The notes under the pieces were generated by a model. That model was not told the DNA's origin and made no database searches. It saw only the letters and a program-made list of their open reading frames with translations. Made by a program: the position numbers and the translations under genes. Below are positions 53,574 through 63,638 of a DNA stretch of 64,000 nucleotides, in pieces. Origin of the DNA: Streptomyces cinnamoneus (GTDB lineage: Bacteria > Actinomycetota > Actinomycetes > Streptomycetales > Streptomycetaceae); the NCBI RefSeq assembly GCF_014650495.1, contig NZ_BMVB01000002.1, positions 434,001-498,000 on the forward strand, in the 5' to 3' direction. Within the stretch, counting starts at the first letter, position 1, and each line of letters starts with the position of its first letter.

Positions 53574-56500
53574 CCAGCAGCCATGGCCGAGTACGTCCAC
53601 ACGTCGGCCGGCATCTCGTGCTGGAGCTTCCAGACGATGCCCATGGGGTTACTCCCCTCGTGTGAGACGTACTCGGCCGGGCCGAGCAGCATCCACGGCT
53701 GAGAGCCGCCTATGTCGTTCTTCTTGTAGCGGCGTACGAACAGGAAGACGCCGGAGCCGTTCGCTTGATGAGTCTGGTAGCGGACTCCCGTGGGCGAGGT
53801 GCTGGACGTTTGGTTCTGGGACTCCCAGTGGAAGAGCTCAGGGCTTCTCGCGTAGTCCTTGTAGCGGGTTTCCGGCGAGAAGTCCTTTGCGTCTTTCTCC
53901 AGGGTGATCAGCAGCGCATCGATCTTTGCGCTCTCGCACCACTTCACGCCTTCGCGGAAGTGCCCGGGGAGGAAGCCGCCCACGCCCGCCTGGCCCAGCG
54001 CAGGGAGGATCTCCTCCCGGCTGTAGGAAGCGTGGACAGTGAGGGGAATGCCGGCGTACCGCTCTGCCAGCTCTACCGGCAGGTGCTTTGTGTGCTCCAG
54101 GTTGTAGCGGAGCACCTGCCGCAGCTCGCTCCGAAAGGCAGTCTGCCCAACCAAGCTCTGAAACCCCTGGGTGTACGAGTCGAACCCGCCGCCCAGCGGC
54201 CACAAGCTGAAGAACAACATCCGGGCGTATGTCTGTGCCTGCTCGCCCAGCGCCTCATAAGCGGGCGCGTCGTCCTCCAACATCCGGGTGTACGCCTCCA
54301 CCCGAGAGGGGTCATCGACGTGCAGGAACGAGGAGACCCGCTTGAGTAGGGGGCCCTCGCCGTCCGGCCCGTCCGCCGGAAGCAGGCCGGCTCGGCGTAG
54401 CAGACGCGTCCAGGAGTTGTGGGAGCGGTAGAGCTCCTTGAGCTCACGATGACTCTCCCGCAGGTAGTCGGCCAGCCTCGGCTCCGCGTAGGAGGCGACC
54501 TCCCGCGTCAGCTGTGTGACATTGACGCTGATCTGGCTCTTGATGTTGTCGAGGATCCGCTCCTTCGACTTCCGGTCCAGCACGATCTGACATCCGGAGG
54601 GAAGCAGCGGGAAGTCTTGCTCCACACTGTCGAGCAGACGCTTGCGACTGAGGTTGGTGAGCGCCCGGAACTGCTCTTCGAAGCGGAACTCCTTGCGGTG
54701 CTGACCGATGAAGTCCAGCACGGTGAGGACCGCCTTGTCGGCCGTGCGCCGGAGACCTCGGCCGAGTTGCTGGAGGAAGACGGTGGCGCTGGAGGTGGGC
54801 CGGAGCAGGAGCAGCGTGTCCACTTCCGGGATGTCGAGCCCCTCATTGAACAGGTCGACGGAGAAGAGGACCTGGAGCTTTCCATCCCGCAGATCAGTCA
54901 GCGCCTGTGCTCGTTCGGGCGCGGGGGTGGTCCCGTCGAGAGCCCGGGCGTGGAACCCGGCCCGCTGGAAGAACTCGGCCATGAACCGGGCGTGAGCCAC
55001 GGAGACGCAGAAGCCCAATGCCCGCATGGACTCCGGTTCTGCGATCTTGTCCTGGATGGCCTTGACGACGAGACGAGCACGAGCCTGGTTTCCGGTGAAG
55101 AGCTTGTCCAGATCACCGACGTCATAGGAGCCGCGCTTCCATGCCAGCCCCTGAAGGTCCACGTTGTCGGCGATGCCGAAGTAGTGGAACGGACTCAGCA
55201 GGTCGTTGTGCAACGCCTCCCACAGGCGCATCTCGGCCGCGATGTGCCCGTCGAAGAACTCATCTTGGACGTTGCGCCCGTCCATGCGCTCCGGAGTGGC
55301 AGTAAGGCCAAGGAGCTCGATCGGCTTGAAGTGATCGATGATGCGCCGATACGTGGGTGAGACGCCGTGATGGAACTCGTCGATGACAATCACGTCGAAG
55401 TGGTCAGGGGCGAGGTTGTCGAGGGACCGGGCATGGAGGGACTGAACGCTGGCGAAGACGTGGGTCCAGTGCTCCGGCACCTCGCCCCCGACCGACAGCT
55501 CGCCGAAGTTCGCGTCGTCCAGTACCTCGCGGTAGGTGCGCAGTGATTGCTTCAGGATCTCCTGGCGGTGCGCCACGAAGAGGAGCTTGAGGTCACGACC
55601 GGGGTGCTTCCTTTTGAGCGCTCGGTAGTCGAGGGCGGCCATCACCGTCTTGCCGGTACCGGTCGCAGCGACGAGCAGGTTCCGGTGCCGATCGTGGACG
55701 TCACGCTCGATCTGGAGCTGCTCCAGCATGTCTTTCTGGTGCGCGTACGGCCGCACCTCAAGCCCCGACAGGCTGATGGTCGAAGTGTCGCCGCGCGACC
55801 TTCCACCTGCCTGCAGGAGAGCGGCGTCCAACCGAGCGGCATCCCTCTGAGGGTCGTAAGCCTCGAAAGCCGCCTCGCTCCAGTAGGAGTCGAAGGTCGC
55901 CTCGAACTTCCTGAGAACCGCGGGGGTCGCTACGGAAGACAGTCGGACGTTCCACTCCAGACCGTCCAGGAGCGCAGCCCTAGAGAGGTTGGAGCTGCCG
56001 ACGTAGGCGGTGTCGTACCCGCTGTTCCTCCGGAAGAGCCACGCCTTCGCGTGGAGCCGGGTGGACCGCAGCTCATAGTTGATCTTGACCTGGGCGTTGA
56101 ACTCCGTGACCAGCCGGTCCAGCGCCCTGCGTTCCGTAGCCCCGATGTACGTGGTCGTGATCACCCGTATGGGCACTCCACGAGCAGCGGCGCCCTTGAG
56201 CGATTCCTCCAGTACGCGCAGACCGTGCCACTTCACGAAGGCGCAGAGCAGGTCGACGCGGTCGGCCGTCGTCAGTTCGGCGCGCAACTCAAAGCCGAGG
56301 TTGGGGTCCTCTGGGGAGTTCGTGAGCAGCGCCGTATCGGAGAGAGGCGTCGCCGGACGAATCGCGTACGCCCCAGGGGCCTCTCGTTCGGCGATGGCCA
56401 GCAGATGACGCGGACCGTCGGCGATCACCTCGACCCACTGTTTCGCCCCGTCGAGAGTGCGCATGGAGTCGAGAATGTGGTTCGCAGCCGGAACCTGCTC

Positions 56501-56710
56501 GTCTGGGGGCAGGCCGGTCAGTATCTGCTGGACGGTTTCGGCGATGTGGCGGGCGAGTACATGCGGGGTGGACTGCTCTCCGATCCGCCCGTCGACGGCC
56601 TCCCAGCCGTTGGCGTGCAGCTGCTGCAGGTGCCCTTCGAGACGCGACGTGATGAGCCGCTCGTACAAGCCCGGTACAGGCGTTGCGTGGTCTGCGAAAT
56701 GCCGGCCCAT
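53570..56710 (-). CDS. PLD-nuclease/SF2-helicase/DUF3427 protein, defence-type
   Basis: 1046 residues. After an N-terminal part comes a phospholipase-D nuclease domain with the HxK...GSSN motif (LHAKAWLF and YVGSSNLSRAALL). The SF2 helicase core follows: Walker A ATGTGKTVMAALDYRALK, motif II VIDEFHHG, motif III TATPERMDG and motif VI QLGRGLRRT. The C-terminal 350 residues fit DUF3427 (FLHVDDPSRVEAYTRML through ATRYKDYARSPELFHWESQ-like text). This architecture recurs in mobile and defence loci. ATG at 56710. Confidence 0.87.
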   Translation of the reverse strand: MGRHFADHATPVPGLYERLITSRLEGHLQQLHANGWEAVDGRIGEQSTPHVLARHIAETVQQILTGLPPDEQVPAANHILDSMRTLDGAKQWVEVIADGPRHLLAIAEREAPGAYAIRPATPLSDTALLTNSPEDPNLGFELRAELTTADRVDLLCAFVKWHGLRVLEESLKGAAARGVPIRVITTTYIGATERRALDRLVTEFNAQVKINYELRSTRLHAKAWLFRRNSGYDTAYVGSSNLSRAALLDGLEWNVRLSSVATPAVLRKFEATFDSYWSEAAFEAYDPQRDAARLDAALLQAGGRSRGDTSTISLSGLEVRPYAHQKDMLEQLQIERDVHDRHRNLLVAATGTGKTVMAALDYRALKRKHPGRDLKLLFVAHRQEILKQSLRTYREVLDDANFGELSVGGEVPEHWTHVFASVQSLHARSLDNLAPDHFDVIVIDEFHHGVSPTYRRIIDHFKPIELLGLTATPERMDGRNVQDEFFDGHIAAEMRLWEALHNDLLSPFHYFGIADNVDLQGLAWKRGSYDVGDLDKLFTGNQARARLVVKAIQDKIAEPESMRALGFCVSVAHARFMAEFFQRAGFHARALDGTTPAPERAQALTDLRDGKLQVLFSVDLFNEGLDIPEVDTLLLLRPTSSATVFLQQLGRGLRRTADKAVLTVLDFIGQHRKEFRFEEQFRALTNLSRKRLLDSVEQDFPLLPSGCQIVLDRKSKERILDNIKSQISVNVTQLTREVASYAEPRLADYLRESHRELKELYRSHNSWTRLLRRAGLLPADGPDGEGPLLKRVSSFLHVDDPSRVEAYTRMLEDDAPAYEALGEQAQTYARMLFFSLWPLGGGFDSYTQGFQSLVGQTAFRSELRQVLRYNLEHTKHLPVELAERYAGIPLTVHASYSREEILPALGQAGVGGFLPGHFREGVKWCESAKIDALLITLEKDAKDFSPETRYKDYARSPELFHWESQNQTSSTSPTGVRYQTHQANGSGVFLFVRRYKKNDIGGSQPWMLLGPAEYVSHEGSNPMGIVWKLQHEMPADVWTYSAMAAG

Positions 56711-56829
56711 GATGTGCCCCCCTCATCTCCCCAACCGATGATGACGTTTTACCAGCGGGGTCTGACAGCGGGCCGGGAAGTCGCTTCGGGTGAGGTGGGC
56801 CTCCGGTAGGGCTTGCCCAGATCACATGC

Positions 56830-58152
56830 TCAGTGACGCTGCACCGGCGGCCATACGGGTCCGGGCACCGGCGGCTGGCCCCACGGCTGCATGGGGGGTG
56901 TGAACGGCTGGGGTACTGCCGCCGTTGCCTGGGCCAGGGCCGGTTGGGCGGTGTCCTTGCGTTGCCACAGGTGGTGGAGCAGTTCCTGCTCCCTCGCCGT
57001 GAAGTCGGGGGTCGGCGTGCCGCGGTAGGCGCGGTGGCGGAGGAAGGCCAGGGACGTGGCGAAGGATATGTACTCCGCCACCGTGCGGGCCGCCGCCGGG
57101 CCGCCGGTGCGGCGGGCCAGGTCGCGGGCTATGCCGCGGGCCCGCATCGAGGACAGGGCCAGGGGCTCGGGCGGCGTGAGCCAGCCGGCGGCCTGGTAGG
57201 CGGGGAGGTGGGCGCGGATGGTGCGGAGCTCGTTCTGGCGGGACCAGATCGTCAGCCAGGTCAGGACGCCGAAGACCGGCACCATGAAGAGGGCGTACAC
57301 CGCCAGGAAGCCGCCGCCCGGCAGGGTCGCGGAACCGTTCCAGACGCCGTGCAGCAGCATCGCCGTCAGCAGGGCGACGACCGGGATCACGATCCGCAGG
57401 AAGCGGCGGCGCGGAGGGAACGTTGCTGCGATGCCGAAGCCCAGGCCCGTCATCGACGTGAAGAGCGGGTGCGCGAACGGCGACATCAGCACCCGGACGA
57501 AGAAGGTGGCCGCGGTCGTCGACCGCAGGCCCTCGTAGCCGAAGCTCTGGTCGGAGGCGAAGGCGTTCCCGAGGTAGAGGATGTTCTCCGTGAACGCGAA
57601 GCCCGTCGCCGTGATGCCGGCTATCACCACGCCGTCGACGATGCCGTTGAAGTCGCGCCGCCGGAAGAGGTAGAGCAGCAGGACCGCCGCGGCCTTGGCG
57701 CTCTCCTCGACCACCGGGGCCACGAACGTGGCCCCCCACGCCGAGGCGTCCGTCCCCGGCGACCCGTCGACGGTGGTCATGAGCCACTTCGTGGCGTAAC
57801 CGTTCGCCAGCAGGGCCACCAGCGTGGCCGCGCAGGAACCCCAGGCGAACGCGAAGATCAGGTTGCGCCAGGGCTTCGGCTCCACCCGGTCCATCCAGCG
57901 GAACGCGGCGATGAGCAGCGGAACCGGCAGGACGGCCAGGCCCAGGCCCACCAGGAAGCCCTCCGTGCCGGTCTGCTCCCGGACCAGCGCCAGGATGACC
58001 AGTCCGCAGAGGGCGAGCAGCAGGAAGAGACCGCCGACGCGCACTGCCTTGTTGTCCCAGATGGTGTCCCACAGGGCCCGGCGTGGCTTGTAATGCCCGA
58101 ACGTCGGAGGAAACGGGTGGTGCGGCTGCTGGTAGGGCGGGGGCTCATGCAC
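56830..58152 (-). CDS. PrsW-family intramembrane metalloprotease
   Basis: 440 residues, eight or so membrane segments. PrsW marks are VVEESAKAAAVL (EExxK), the GVVIAGITATGFAFTENILY segment and the PLFTSMTGLGFG helix with His in AHPLFTS and LHGVWNG. Such proteases cut anti-sigma factors. The C-terminus is proline-rich and cytoplasmic. ATG at 58152. A Streptomyces core gene next to trmB. Confidence 0.87.
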   Translation of the reverse strand: MHEPPPYQQPHHPFPPTFGHYKPRRALWDTIWDNKAVRVGGLFLLLALCGLVILALVREQTGTEGFLVGLGLAVLPVPLLIAAFRWMDRVEPKPWRNLIFAFAWGSCAATLVALLANGYATKWLMTTVDGSPGTDASAWGATFVAPVVEESAKAAAVLLLYLFRRRDFNGIVDGVVIAGITATGFAFTENILYLGNAFASDQSFGYEGLRSTTAATFFVRVLMSPFAHPLFTSMTGLGFGIAATFPPRRRFLRIVIPVVALLTAMLLHGVWNGSATLPGGGFLAVYALFMVPVFGVLTWLTIWSRQNELRTIRAHLPAYQAAGWLTPPEPLALSSMRARGIARDLARRTGGPAAARTVAEYISFATSLAFLRHRAYRGTPTPDFTAREQELLHHLWQRKDTAQPALAQATAAVPQPFTPPMQPWGQPPVPGPVWPPVQRH

Positions 58153-58345
58153 GCGACGACCCTAACCAAGCGGCGGAGTGGGCCGTGACCGTTTTCCGGC
58201 CCCACCGCACCGCCGGCCACGAGACCCGGCCACGAGACCCGGCCAGGAGATTGCGGCGACCCCGCGCACGAAGGCCATGAAAGCCGCGAAGGGCACGGAA
58301 GCCCGGCCACGGAACCTCGTGACCGGGCAGGTCCCGCCCCGTCGG

Positions 58346-59152
58346 CTACGCCGCGCGGCGGCGGAACAGCAGGTCGTGCACCACGTGGCCCTTGTCGAGC
58401 CCCTGGCCCTCGAACCGCGTCAGCGGGCGGAAGTCCGGGCGCGGCGCGTAGCCGCCGTCGGGCTGGGTGTTCTCGAAGTCCGGGCTGGCCGAGAGCACCT
58501 CCAGCATCTGCTCCGCGTACGGCTCCCAGTCCGTCGCGCAGTGCAGCACGGCGCCCGGCGCGAGCCGTGTCGCGGCCAGGGCCAGGAATTCCGGCTGGAT
58601 CAGGCGGCGCTTGTGGTGGCGCTTCTTCGGCCAGGGGTCCGGGAAGTAGACGCGCAGGCCGGCGAGGGCGTCGGGAGCGAGCATCTCGCGGAGCAGGATG
58701 ATCGCGTCGCCGTTGGCCACGCGGACGTTGTTCAGGCCCTTCTGCTCGGCGAGGTTGAGCAGATTGCCCTGGCCGGGCGTGTGGACGTCGCAGGCGAGGA
58801 TGCCGGTGCCGGGGTCGGCCGCCGCCATCTGGGCCGTGGCCTCGCCCATGCCGAAGCCGATCTCCAGGACGACGGGCAGCTCCGGGTCGCCGAACAGCTC
58901 GCCGAGGTCCAGACGGCTCAGGCCGTCGATGTCCAGGCCCCACGTGGGCCACAGGCGGCGCAGGGCCTCGCCCTGGCCGGTCGTGACCCGGCTGCGGCGG
59001 GGCTGGAACGAACGGATGCGGCGCTCGTGGTGCGAGCCGGCCGGATCCGGCGCGGGGCCCTCGGGGAACATCGGCTCCCGCCGGGCACGGGCAGGGGCCG
59101 GCACCGGCGCCGGGCCGGTGACGGGCGTGGTGGAAGCGTGATTCTCGGACAC
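58346..59152 (-). CDS. trmB: tRNA (guanine-N7-)-methyltransferase
   Basis: 268 residues; methylates G46 of tRNA with SAM. Motifs are LEIGFGMGEATAQMA, DVHTPGQGNLL, VANGDAIILLREML, the specific YFPDPWPKKRHHKRR and ATDWEPYAEQML. The N-terminal 40 residues are Pro/Ala-rich, an actinobacterial extension. GTG at 59152. It is separated from the PrsW gene by 193 bp. Confidence 0.94.
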   Translation of the reverse strand: MSENHASTTPVTGPAPVPAPARARREPMFPEGPAPDPAGSHHERRIRSFQPRRSRVTTGQGEALRRLWPTWGLDIDGLSRLDLGELFGDPELPVVLEIGFGMGEATAQMAAADPGTGILACDVHTPGQGNLLNLAEQKGLNNVRVANGDAIILLREMLAPDALAGLRVYFPDPWPKKRHHKRRLIQPEFLALAATRLAPGAVLHCATDWEPYAEQMLEVLSASPDFENTQPDGGYAPRPDFRPLTRFEGQGLDKGHVVHDLLFRRRAA

Positions 59153-59543
59153 AGTTCCTCAAGTCTACGGGCGCCCACCGGAAACGAACGGCCGGGAAAA
59201 AGGGCAGGCAGGGAGGCAGGTAGGGAGGCGGATGGGGCGGTACGGGCGGGAGTACGGGCGTAGGAGCCGTCGGAGCGTGTCCGGGGCGCGGCGGGCGGCG
59301 ACGTGCACCGGAACAGGCGGAGCAGGCGGAACAGGCGGACGGGCCGACCCGGACCTACCCAGGCCGCCCGCGCCGGCCACGGGCACCGCGCCAGGCCGGA
59401 AATCCGCTCGGCCGATGGTGTGACCCCGGGCGTGGTGGCCCTGATCAGCAGCCGCAGCCGCTCATACGATCTTCGTGGCCCAGCCCGCCAGGGCGGAGAA
59501 CCCCCTTCCCGTGCAACGCCCCCCATGTGCGACGGAACCTCTC
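59153..59543. other. Intergenic region upstream of trmB and the GH16 gene
   Basis: 390 bp. It must contain divergent promoters. Short GGCGG/GGGCGG runs and GAGGCAGG repeats (59200-59240) are visible; no gene is supported. Confidence 0.35.
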
Positions 59544-60536
59544 ATGCGACTGCGCCCCAGCCCCCGCTCCACCTCCGCCCCCGGCACCCTCCCGGACGCC
59601 CGGCTCCGCTCGCGGCTGCCCTCCCTCGCCCGCCTGCTGAGCAAGGCCGCCCTGATGGCCACGGCCGCAGCCGTACTGATCGCGGGCTGCGCCCCCGTCC
59701 GTCCTCACCCCGGCGACGACGCCGCCCCGCCGAAGCGCGCCGCTGCAGCCCCTGCGCCCGCTCCCGACTCCGCCCGCGACTCCTGGCAGCTGGTCTGGGC
59801 CGATGAGTTCCGGGGCGCCGCCCACCGTCGCCCCGACCGGGCCAAGTGGGTCTTCGACCGGGGCGGGGAACCCCAGTGGGGCAACCACGAGTGGCAGTAC
59901 TACACCGACCGCCCCCGCAACGTCTCCCTGGACGGCCACGGCAACCTCGCGCTCACCGCCCGCCGCGAGAGGCTGCGCGGCATGCACTGCGCCGTCGGCC
60001 CCTGCAACATCACCTCGGCGCGCATCAAGACCAAGGGGAAGTTCGCCCGGGCCTACGGGCGCTTCGAGGCGCGCATCAAGATTCCGCGGGGGCAGGGGCT
60101 GTGGCCCGCCTTCTGGATGCTCGGGGCGAACTCCGACAAGGTCACCTGGCCCGCCAACGGCGAGATCGACGTCATGGAGGCCCTCGGCCGGCAGCCCGGC
60201 ATGGTGCACGGCACCCTTCACGGGCCCGGCTACGTCGCCCAGGGCATCGAGACGCACACGGCCCTGCCCCAGGGCGGACGGCTCTCCGACGGCTTCCACA
60301 CGTACCGCGTCGACTGGATGCCCGGCAAGGTCGTCTGGTACCTGGACGGCACGCAGTACGGAACGGCTTGCTCCAGCCAGCTGCGGCGCGGGCAGAAGTG
60401 GGTCTTCGACCACCCCCACTACCTCCTCCTCAACCTGGCGGTCGGCGGCACCTGGCCCGGACCGCCCGATGCCTCCACCCCCTTCCCCTCCCGGATGCTG
60501 GTCGACTACGTACGCGTCTACGCCCCCAAGCGCTGA
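59544..60536 (+). CDS. GH16 beta-glucanase lipoprotein
   Basis: 330 residues. A basic signal sequence ends in a lipobox (AAVLIAGC, Cys about residue 52), then a Pro/Ala linker and a single GH16 catalytic domain: WQLVWADEFRG, GRFEARIKIPRGQGLWPAFWML and the catalytic NGEIDVMEALG (ExDxxE), ending MLVDYVRVYAP. Likely hydrolyses beta-1,3-glucans. ATG at 59544 is used because it sits right before the signal; GTG at 59475 would add 23 residues. Confidence 0.88.
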   Translation: MRLRPSPRSTSAPGTLPDARLRSRLPSLARLLSKAALMATAAAVLIAGCAPVRPHPGDDAAPPKRAAAAPAPAPDSARDSWQLVWADEFRGAAHRRPDRAKWVFDRGGEPQWGNHEWQYYTDRPRNVSLDGHGNLALTARRERLRGMHCAVGPCNITSARIKTKGKFARAYGRFEARIKIPRGQGLWPAFWMLGANSDKVTWPANGEIDVMEALGRQPGMVHGTLHGPGYVAQGIETHTALPQGGRLSDGFHTYRVDWMPGKVVWYLDGTQYGTACSSQLRRGQKWVFDHPHYLLLNLAVGGTWPGPPDASTPFPSRMLVDYVRVYAPKR

Positions 60537-60619
60537 CCCGGGCCCGCACAGGGGGAGGGCAAGCGGGCAGACGCCAAGCGGCCCCCGCTCTCAGGCCACA
60601 CCCCGCCCCCGCCCCCCGC

Positions 60620-61831
60620 TCACGCCAGCCCCGCGAGCACCCTCCGCGCCACCTCCCGGCCGATCGGCAGGGACGCCGTCGCCGCCGGCGACGGGGCGTT
60701 CAGCACGTGCACCATCCGCGGCGACTCCGCGAACAGGAAGTCGTCCACCAGCGTCCCGTCCCGCAGCACCGCCTGCGCCCGCACCCCGGAGGGCGCCGGT
60801 ATCAGGTCGTCCGCCCGCACCTCCGGCAACAGCCTGCGCACCGCTTCCGTGAAGGAGCCCTTGGACAGCGAGCGCCGCACCTCGCCCGCCCCGTAACGCC
60901 AGTGGCGCCGGGCCATCCGCCACGTTCCCGGGAACGCGACCGTCCCCGCCAGGTCGCCCGGACGCACGACACCCCACCCGTACCCCTCCCGGGCGAGCGC
61001 CGGCACCGCATTGGGCCCCACGTGCACCGTGCCGTCGATTCCTCGCGTGAGGTGGACGCCCAGGAAGGGGAACGCGGGGTCGGGCACCGGGTAGACCAGC
61101 CCGCGCACCAGCTCCGCCCGGTCCGGGGCCAGCTCGAAGTACTCACCGCGGAAGGGCACGATCCGCATGCCCGGGGTGTCGCCCGCCAGCCGCGCCACAC
61201 GGTCGCTGTGCAGCCCCGCGCAATTGACCAGCGCCCGCGCCCGCAGCACCTCGCCCCGGGACGTGCGCACCGCGACGGCCGATGCCCGCCGTCCGACGGC
61301 CCGCACCTCCGCCCCGTACCGCACCGACGCCCCCGCGTCCTCCGCCAGGCGCGCCAGCTGCCCCGCCACCGCCCCGAAGTCGCACACGCCCGTCGTACCG
61401 ACGTGGATGGCGCCGATGCCGCGCACGGCCGGCTCGTACTCCGCCATCTGGGCACGGCCCAGCTCCCGCACCGGTATGCCGTTCGCCCGGCCGCGCTGGA
61501 CGAGGGCGTGCAGCCGCGGCAGCTCGGCGTGAGCGGTGGCCACGATCAGCTTGCCCGTCACCTCGTACGGCAGTCCGTACTCGGCGCAGAAGGCGACCAT
61601 CTCCGCCGCGCCGCGCACCGCGAACCGCGCCTTCAGCGAGCCGGGGCGGTAGTAGATCCCGCTGTGGATCACTCCGCTGTTGCGCCCGGTCTGGTGGTGT
61701 GCCGGGCCGCTCTCCTTCTCCAACACGACGACGCGCGTGCCCGGGGCGGCACGCGTCAGGGCGTACGCCGTCGACAGGCCCACGATCCCGCCCCCGACCA
61801 CCAGCACATCGCAGTCGTACGTCGTCAACAC
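60620..61831 (-). CDS. lhgO: L-2-hydroxyglutarate oxidase-type FAD oxidoreductase
   Basis: 403 residues, DAO family. It has the FAD-binding DVLVVGGGIVGLSTAYAL, HHQTGRNSGVIHSGIYY, an EYFELAP segment and the C-terminal NAPSPAATASLPIGREVA. It fits LhgO, which oxidises L-2-hydroxyglutarate to 2-oxoglutarate with membrane quinone transfer. GTG at 61831 is used, with TTG at 61828 an option; GGAGG lies just upstream. Confidence 0.87.
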   Translation of the reverse strand: MLTTYDCDVLVVGGGIVGLSTAYALTRAAPGTRVVVLEKESGPAHHQTGRNSGVIHSGIYYRPGSLKARFAVRGAAEMVAFCAEYGLPYEVTGKLIVATAHAELPRLHALVQRGRANGIPVRELGRAQMAEYEPAVRGIGAIHVGTTGVCDFGAVAGQLARLAEDAGASVRYGAEVRAVGRRASAVAVRTSRGEVLRARALVNCAGLHSDRVARLAGDTPGMRIVPFRGEYFELAPDRAELVRGLVYPVPDPAFPFLGVHLTRGIDGTVHVGPNAVPALAREGYGWGVVRPGDLAGTVAFPGTWRMARRHWRYGAGEVRRSLSKGSFTEAVRRLLPEVRADDLIPAPSGVRAQAVLRDGTLVDDFLFAESPRMVHVLNAPSPAATASLPIGREVARRVLAGLA

Positions 61832-62111
61832 GTCACCTCCCCGCGCCCGCGCAGCCGCGCCCCGCCCGCGGCGGGCTCACCCTCGGCGCCTCACCCACGG
61901 ATCCCATCATGACCCGAACCACTGACAACTGGCTGCCTGATGAGATCACGCCTGATCAGCGCGATGAGTTCCGCGGCGACGCAGTGATGTCGGGGCCGGA
62001 CACGAGAGGACCGGGCATACCGGCACGCCCGCGGGCAGGGCCCCCTCGCGCCAAGGCGAGCAGGCCCCTCACGCCCAGGCGGGCAGGCTCACGCCAAGGC
62101 GAGCAGGCCCC
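61832..62111. other. Intergenic region before the XRE/TPR gene end
   Basis: 280 bp. A short plus-strand frame from ATG 61909 (MTRTTDNWLPDEITPDQRDE) looks coding for about 30 codons, then becomes low-complexity. A 27-bp direct repeat is at 62049-62075 and 62092-62118. Confidence 0.35.
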
Positions 62112-62118
62112 TCACGCC
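62049..62118. repeat. 27-bp direct repeat at the regulator 3' end
   Basis: CGCCAAGGCGAGCAGGCCCC plus seven further bases occurs at 62049-62075 and 62092-62118, 43 bp apart. The second copy includes the stop codon of the regulator. Confidence 0.7.
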
Positions 62119-63638
62119 GGGGCGACCAGCAGCGGACGTGCCCGCTCGCGCAGCTCCACGACCCGGGGCTCGTTCCCGTACGGCTCCAGCCGGTGCAGGA
62201 GATCACGCACGTACTCGGTCGTACGGGCCGAGGAGATCCGGCCCGCGACCTCCACCGCCCGGGCGCCCGCCGCGCATGCCGCGTCCAGGTTCCCCGACTC
62301 CAGCTCGGCCACCGCGGACACCACCAGCCGCAGTCCGTGCGAGCGTACGAACTCCTCCGTCGGCCGCGCCAGGGCCTGCTCCGTGAAGCGCTGTACCTGC
62401 CGTGGCATCCGCAGGTCGCGGTAGCACTCGGCCGCGTCGGCCGCGAACCGCTCCTGCGAGTAGAAATCCAGCCACGACGGGTCCGCGTCCCCCGGCCGCG
62501 CACGCTCCAGCCAGCCCTCGGCGGCCTTCAGCGCCGCCCCGCAGGCGGGAGCGTCCCCCGCCTTCGCCAGCGCCCGCGCCTCGACCAGGCGGAAGAAGCT
62601 CATCGTGCGGGCCGTCGCCAGCCCCCGGTTGCGCTCCAGGGCGGCCTGCGCCAGGTCCACGCCCTCGTCCGCACAGCCGCGGTAGGTCGCCTGCAGGCTC
62701 ATCGACGCCAGGACGTACCCGCCCAGCGGAACGTCCGCCGCTGCCCGGGCCAGCCGCAGCGCCTGGATGTAGTAGCGCTGCGCGGCCTCCTGCTGGCCCG
62801 TGTCGAAGGCCATCCACCCGGCCAGCCGCGTCAGTTCGGCCGTGGCACCGAACAACGCGCGGCCCACCTCGTCGCTGTACGAGCCCAGGAGCAGCGGCGC
62901 CGCGTCGACGCGCAGGCACTCGGGCACCATGGACGAACGCCAGTCCCCGCCCCCGTACTTGGAGTCCCAGCGGCGGGCGTCGTCCGCGGCCTCCCGCAGC
63001 TTCGTCACGTCGCTGTGGCCGACGCGCTGCGGTAAACCGCCCTCCGCCCCCGCCCCGTTGGCACTGGCCGCGCCCGCCGCCCCGGCTGCCCCGGCCGCAG
63101 GGCCGCCGGCGGTCCCGGCGCCCGCGGCGGGCCTGGAGAGGGCCTCGCCCGCCGCCTGCTGCGGATCGCGCGCCACAGAGCTGTCGGCGGGAGTTATCAG
63201 CCAACGGGAAGCAGGAGTGGAGTAAGCGCTGACGGAAAAGGATCCGGCCAGGCTCTGCCAGATGCCCCCGCCGCCCCGCCTACCGGCGAGATCCAGCCGG
63301 TAGAGCTCCGTCGCGGACCGCACCGCCTGGCCGACATCGCGCGGAAAGGAGAGCCCCACCTCCGGTGCCGGGTCGGCGTCCGCCAGCCCGATCTCGTGCA
63401 AGGGCACCGGCCGGCCCAGCTTGGCCGCTATGGCGGCGGCGATCAGATGGGGAGCGGCGCCCTGCGGCACCATGCCCTTGGACACCCACCGCGCGACCGA
63501 CGTCTTGTCGTAGCGAAGGGTCAATCCGCGCTGCGCACCGAGGTCGTTGACCCTGCGCGCGAGACCGGCGTTGCTGATCCCTGCGAGGGCGAGGACAGTG
63601 CCCAGCTTCTCGTTCGGCCCGCGTGGCTCCCTGGACAT
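62112..63638 (-). CDS. XRE/TPR regulator, sporulation-associated (NsdA-like)
   Basis: 508 residues. N-terminal HTH ([37 protein letters not shown]), a Gly/Ala-rich linker (residues about 165-200) and a C-terminal helical TPR array ([29 protein letters not shown], and more). Streptomyces regulators of this layout, such as NsdA, control sporulation and antibiotic production. I recall the S. coelicolor homologue at this place being labelled sporulation-associated. ATG at 63638 with GAGGGG upstream. Confidence 0.8.
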   Translation of the reverse strand: MSREPRGPNEKLGTVLALAGISNAGLARRVNDLGAQRGLTLRYDKTSVARWVSKGMVPQGAAPHLIAAAIAAKLGRPVPLHEIGLADADPAPEVGLSFPRDVGQAVRSATELYRLDLAGRRGGGGIWQSLAGSFSVSAYSTPASRWLITPADSSVARDPQQAAGEALSRPAAGAGTAGGPAAGAAGAAGAASANGAGAEGGLPQRVGHSDVTKLREAADDARRWDSKYGGGDWRSSMVPECLRVDAAPLLLGSYSDEVGRALFGATAELTRLAGWMAFDTGQQEAAQRYYIQALRLARAAADVPLGGYVLASMSLQATYRGCADEGVDLAQAALERNRGLATARTMSFFRLVEARALAKAGDAPACGAALKAAEGWLERARPGDADPSWLDFYSQERFAADAAECYRDLRMPRQVQRFTEQALARPTEEFVRSHGLRLVVSAVAELESGNLDAACAAGARAVEVAGRISSARTTEYVRDLLHRLEPYGNEPRVVELRERARPLLVAPA

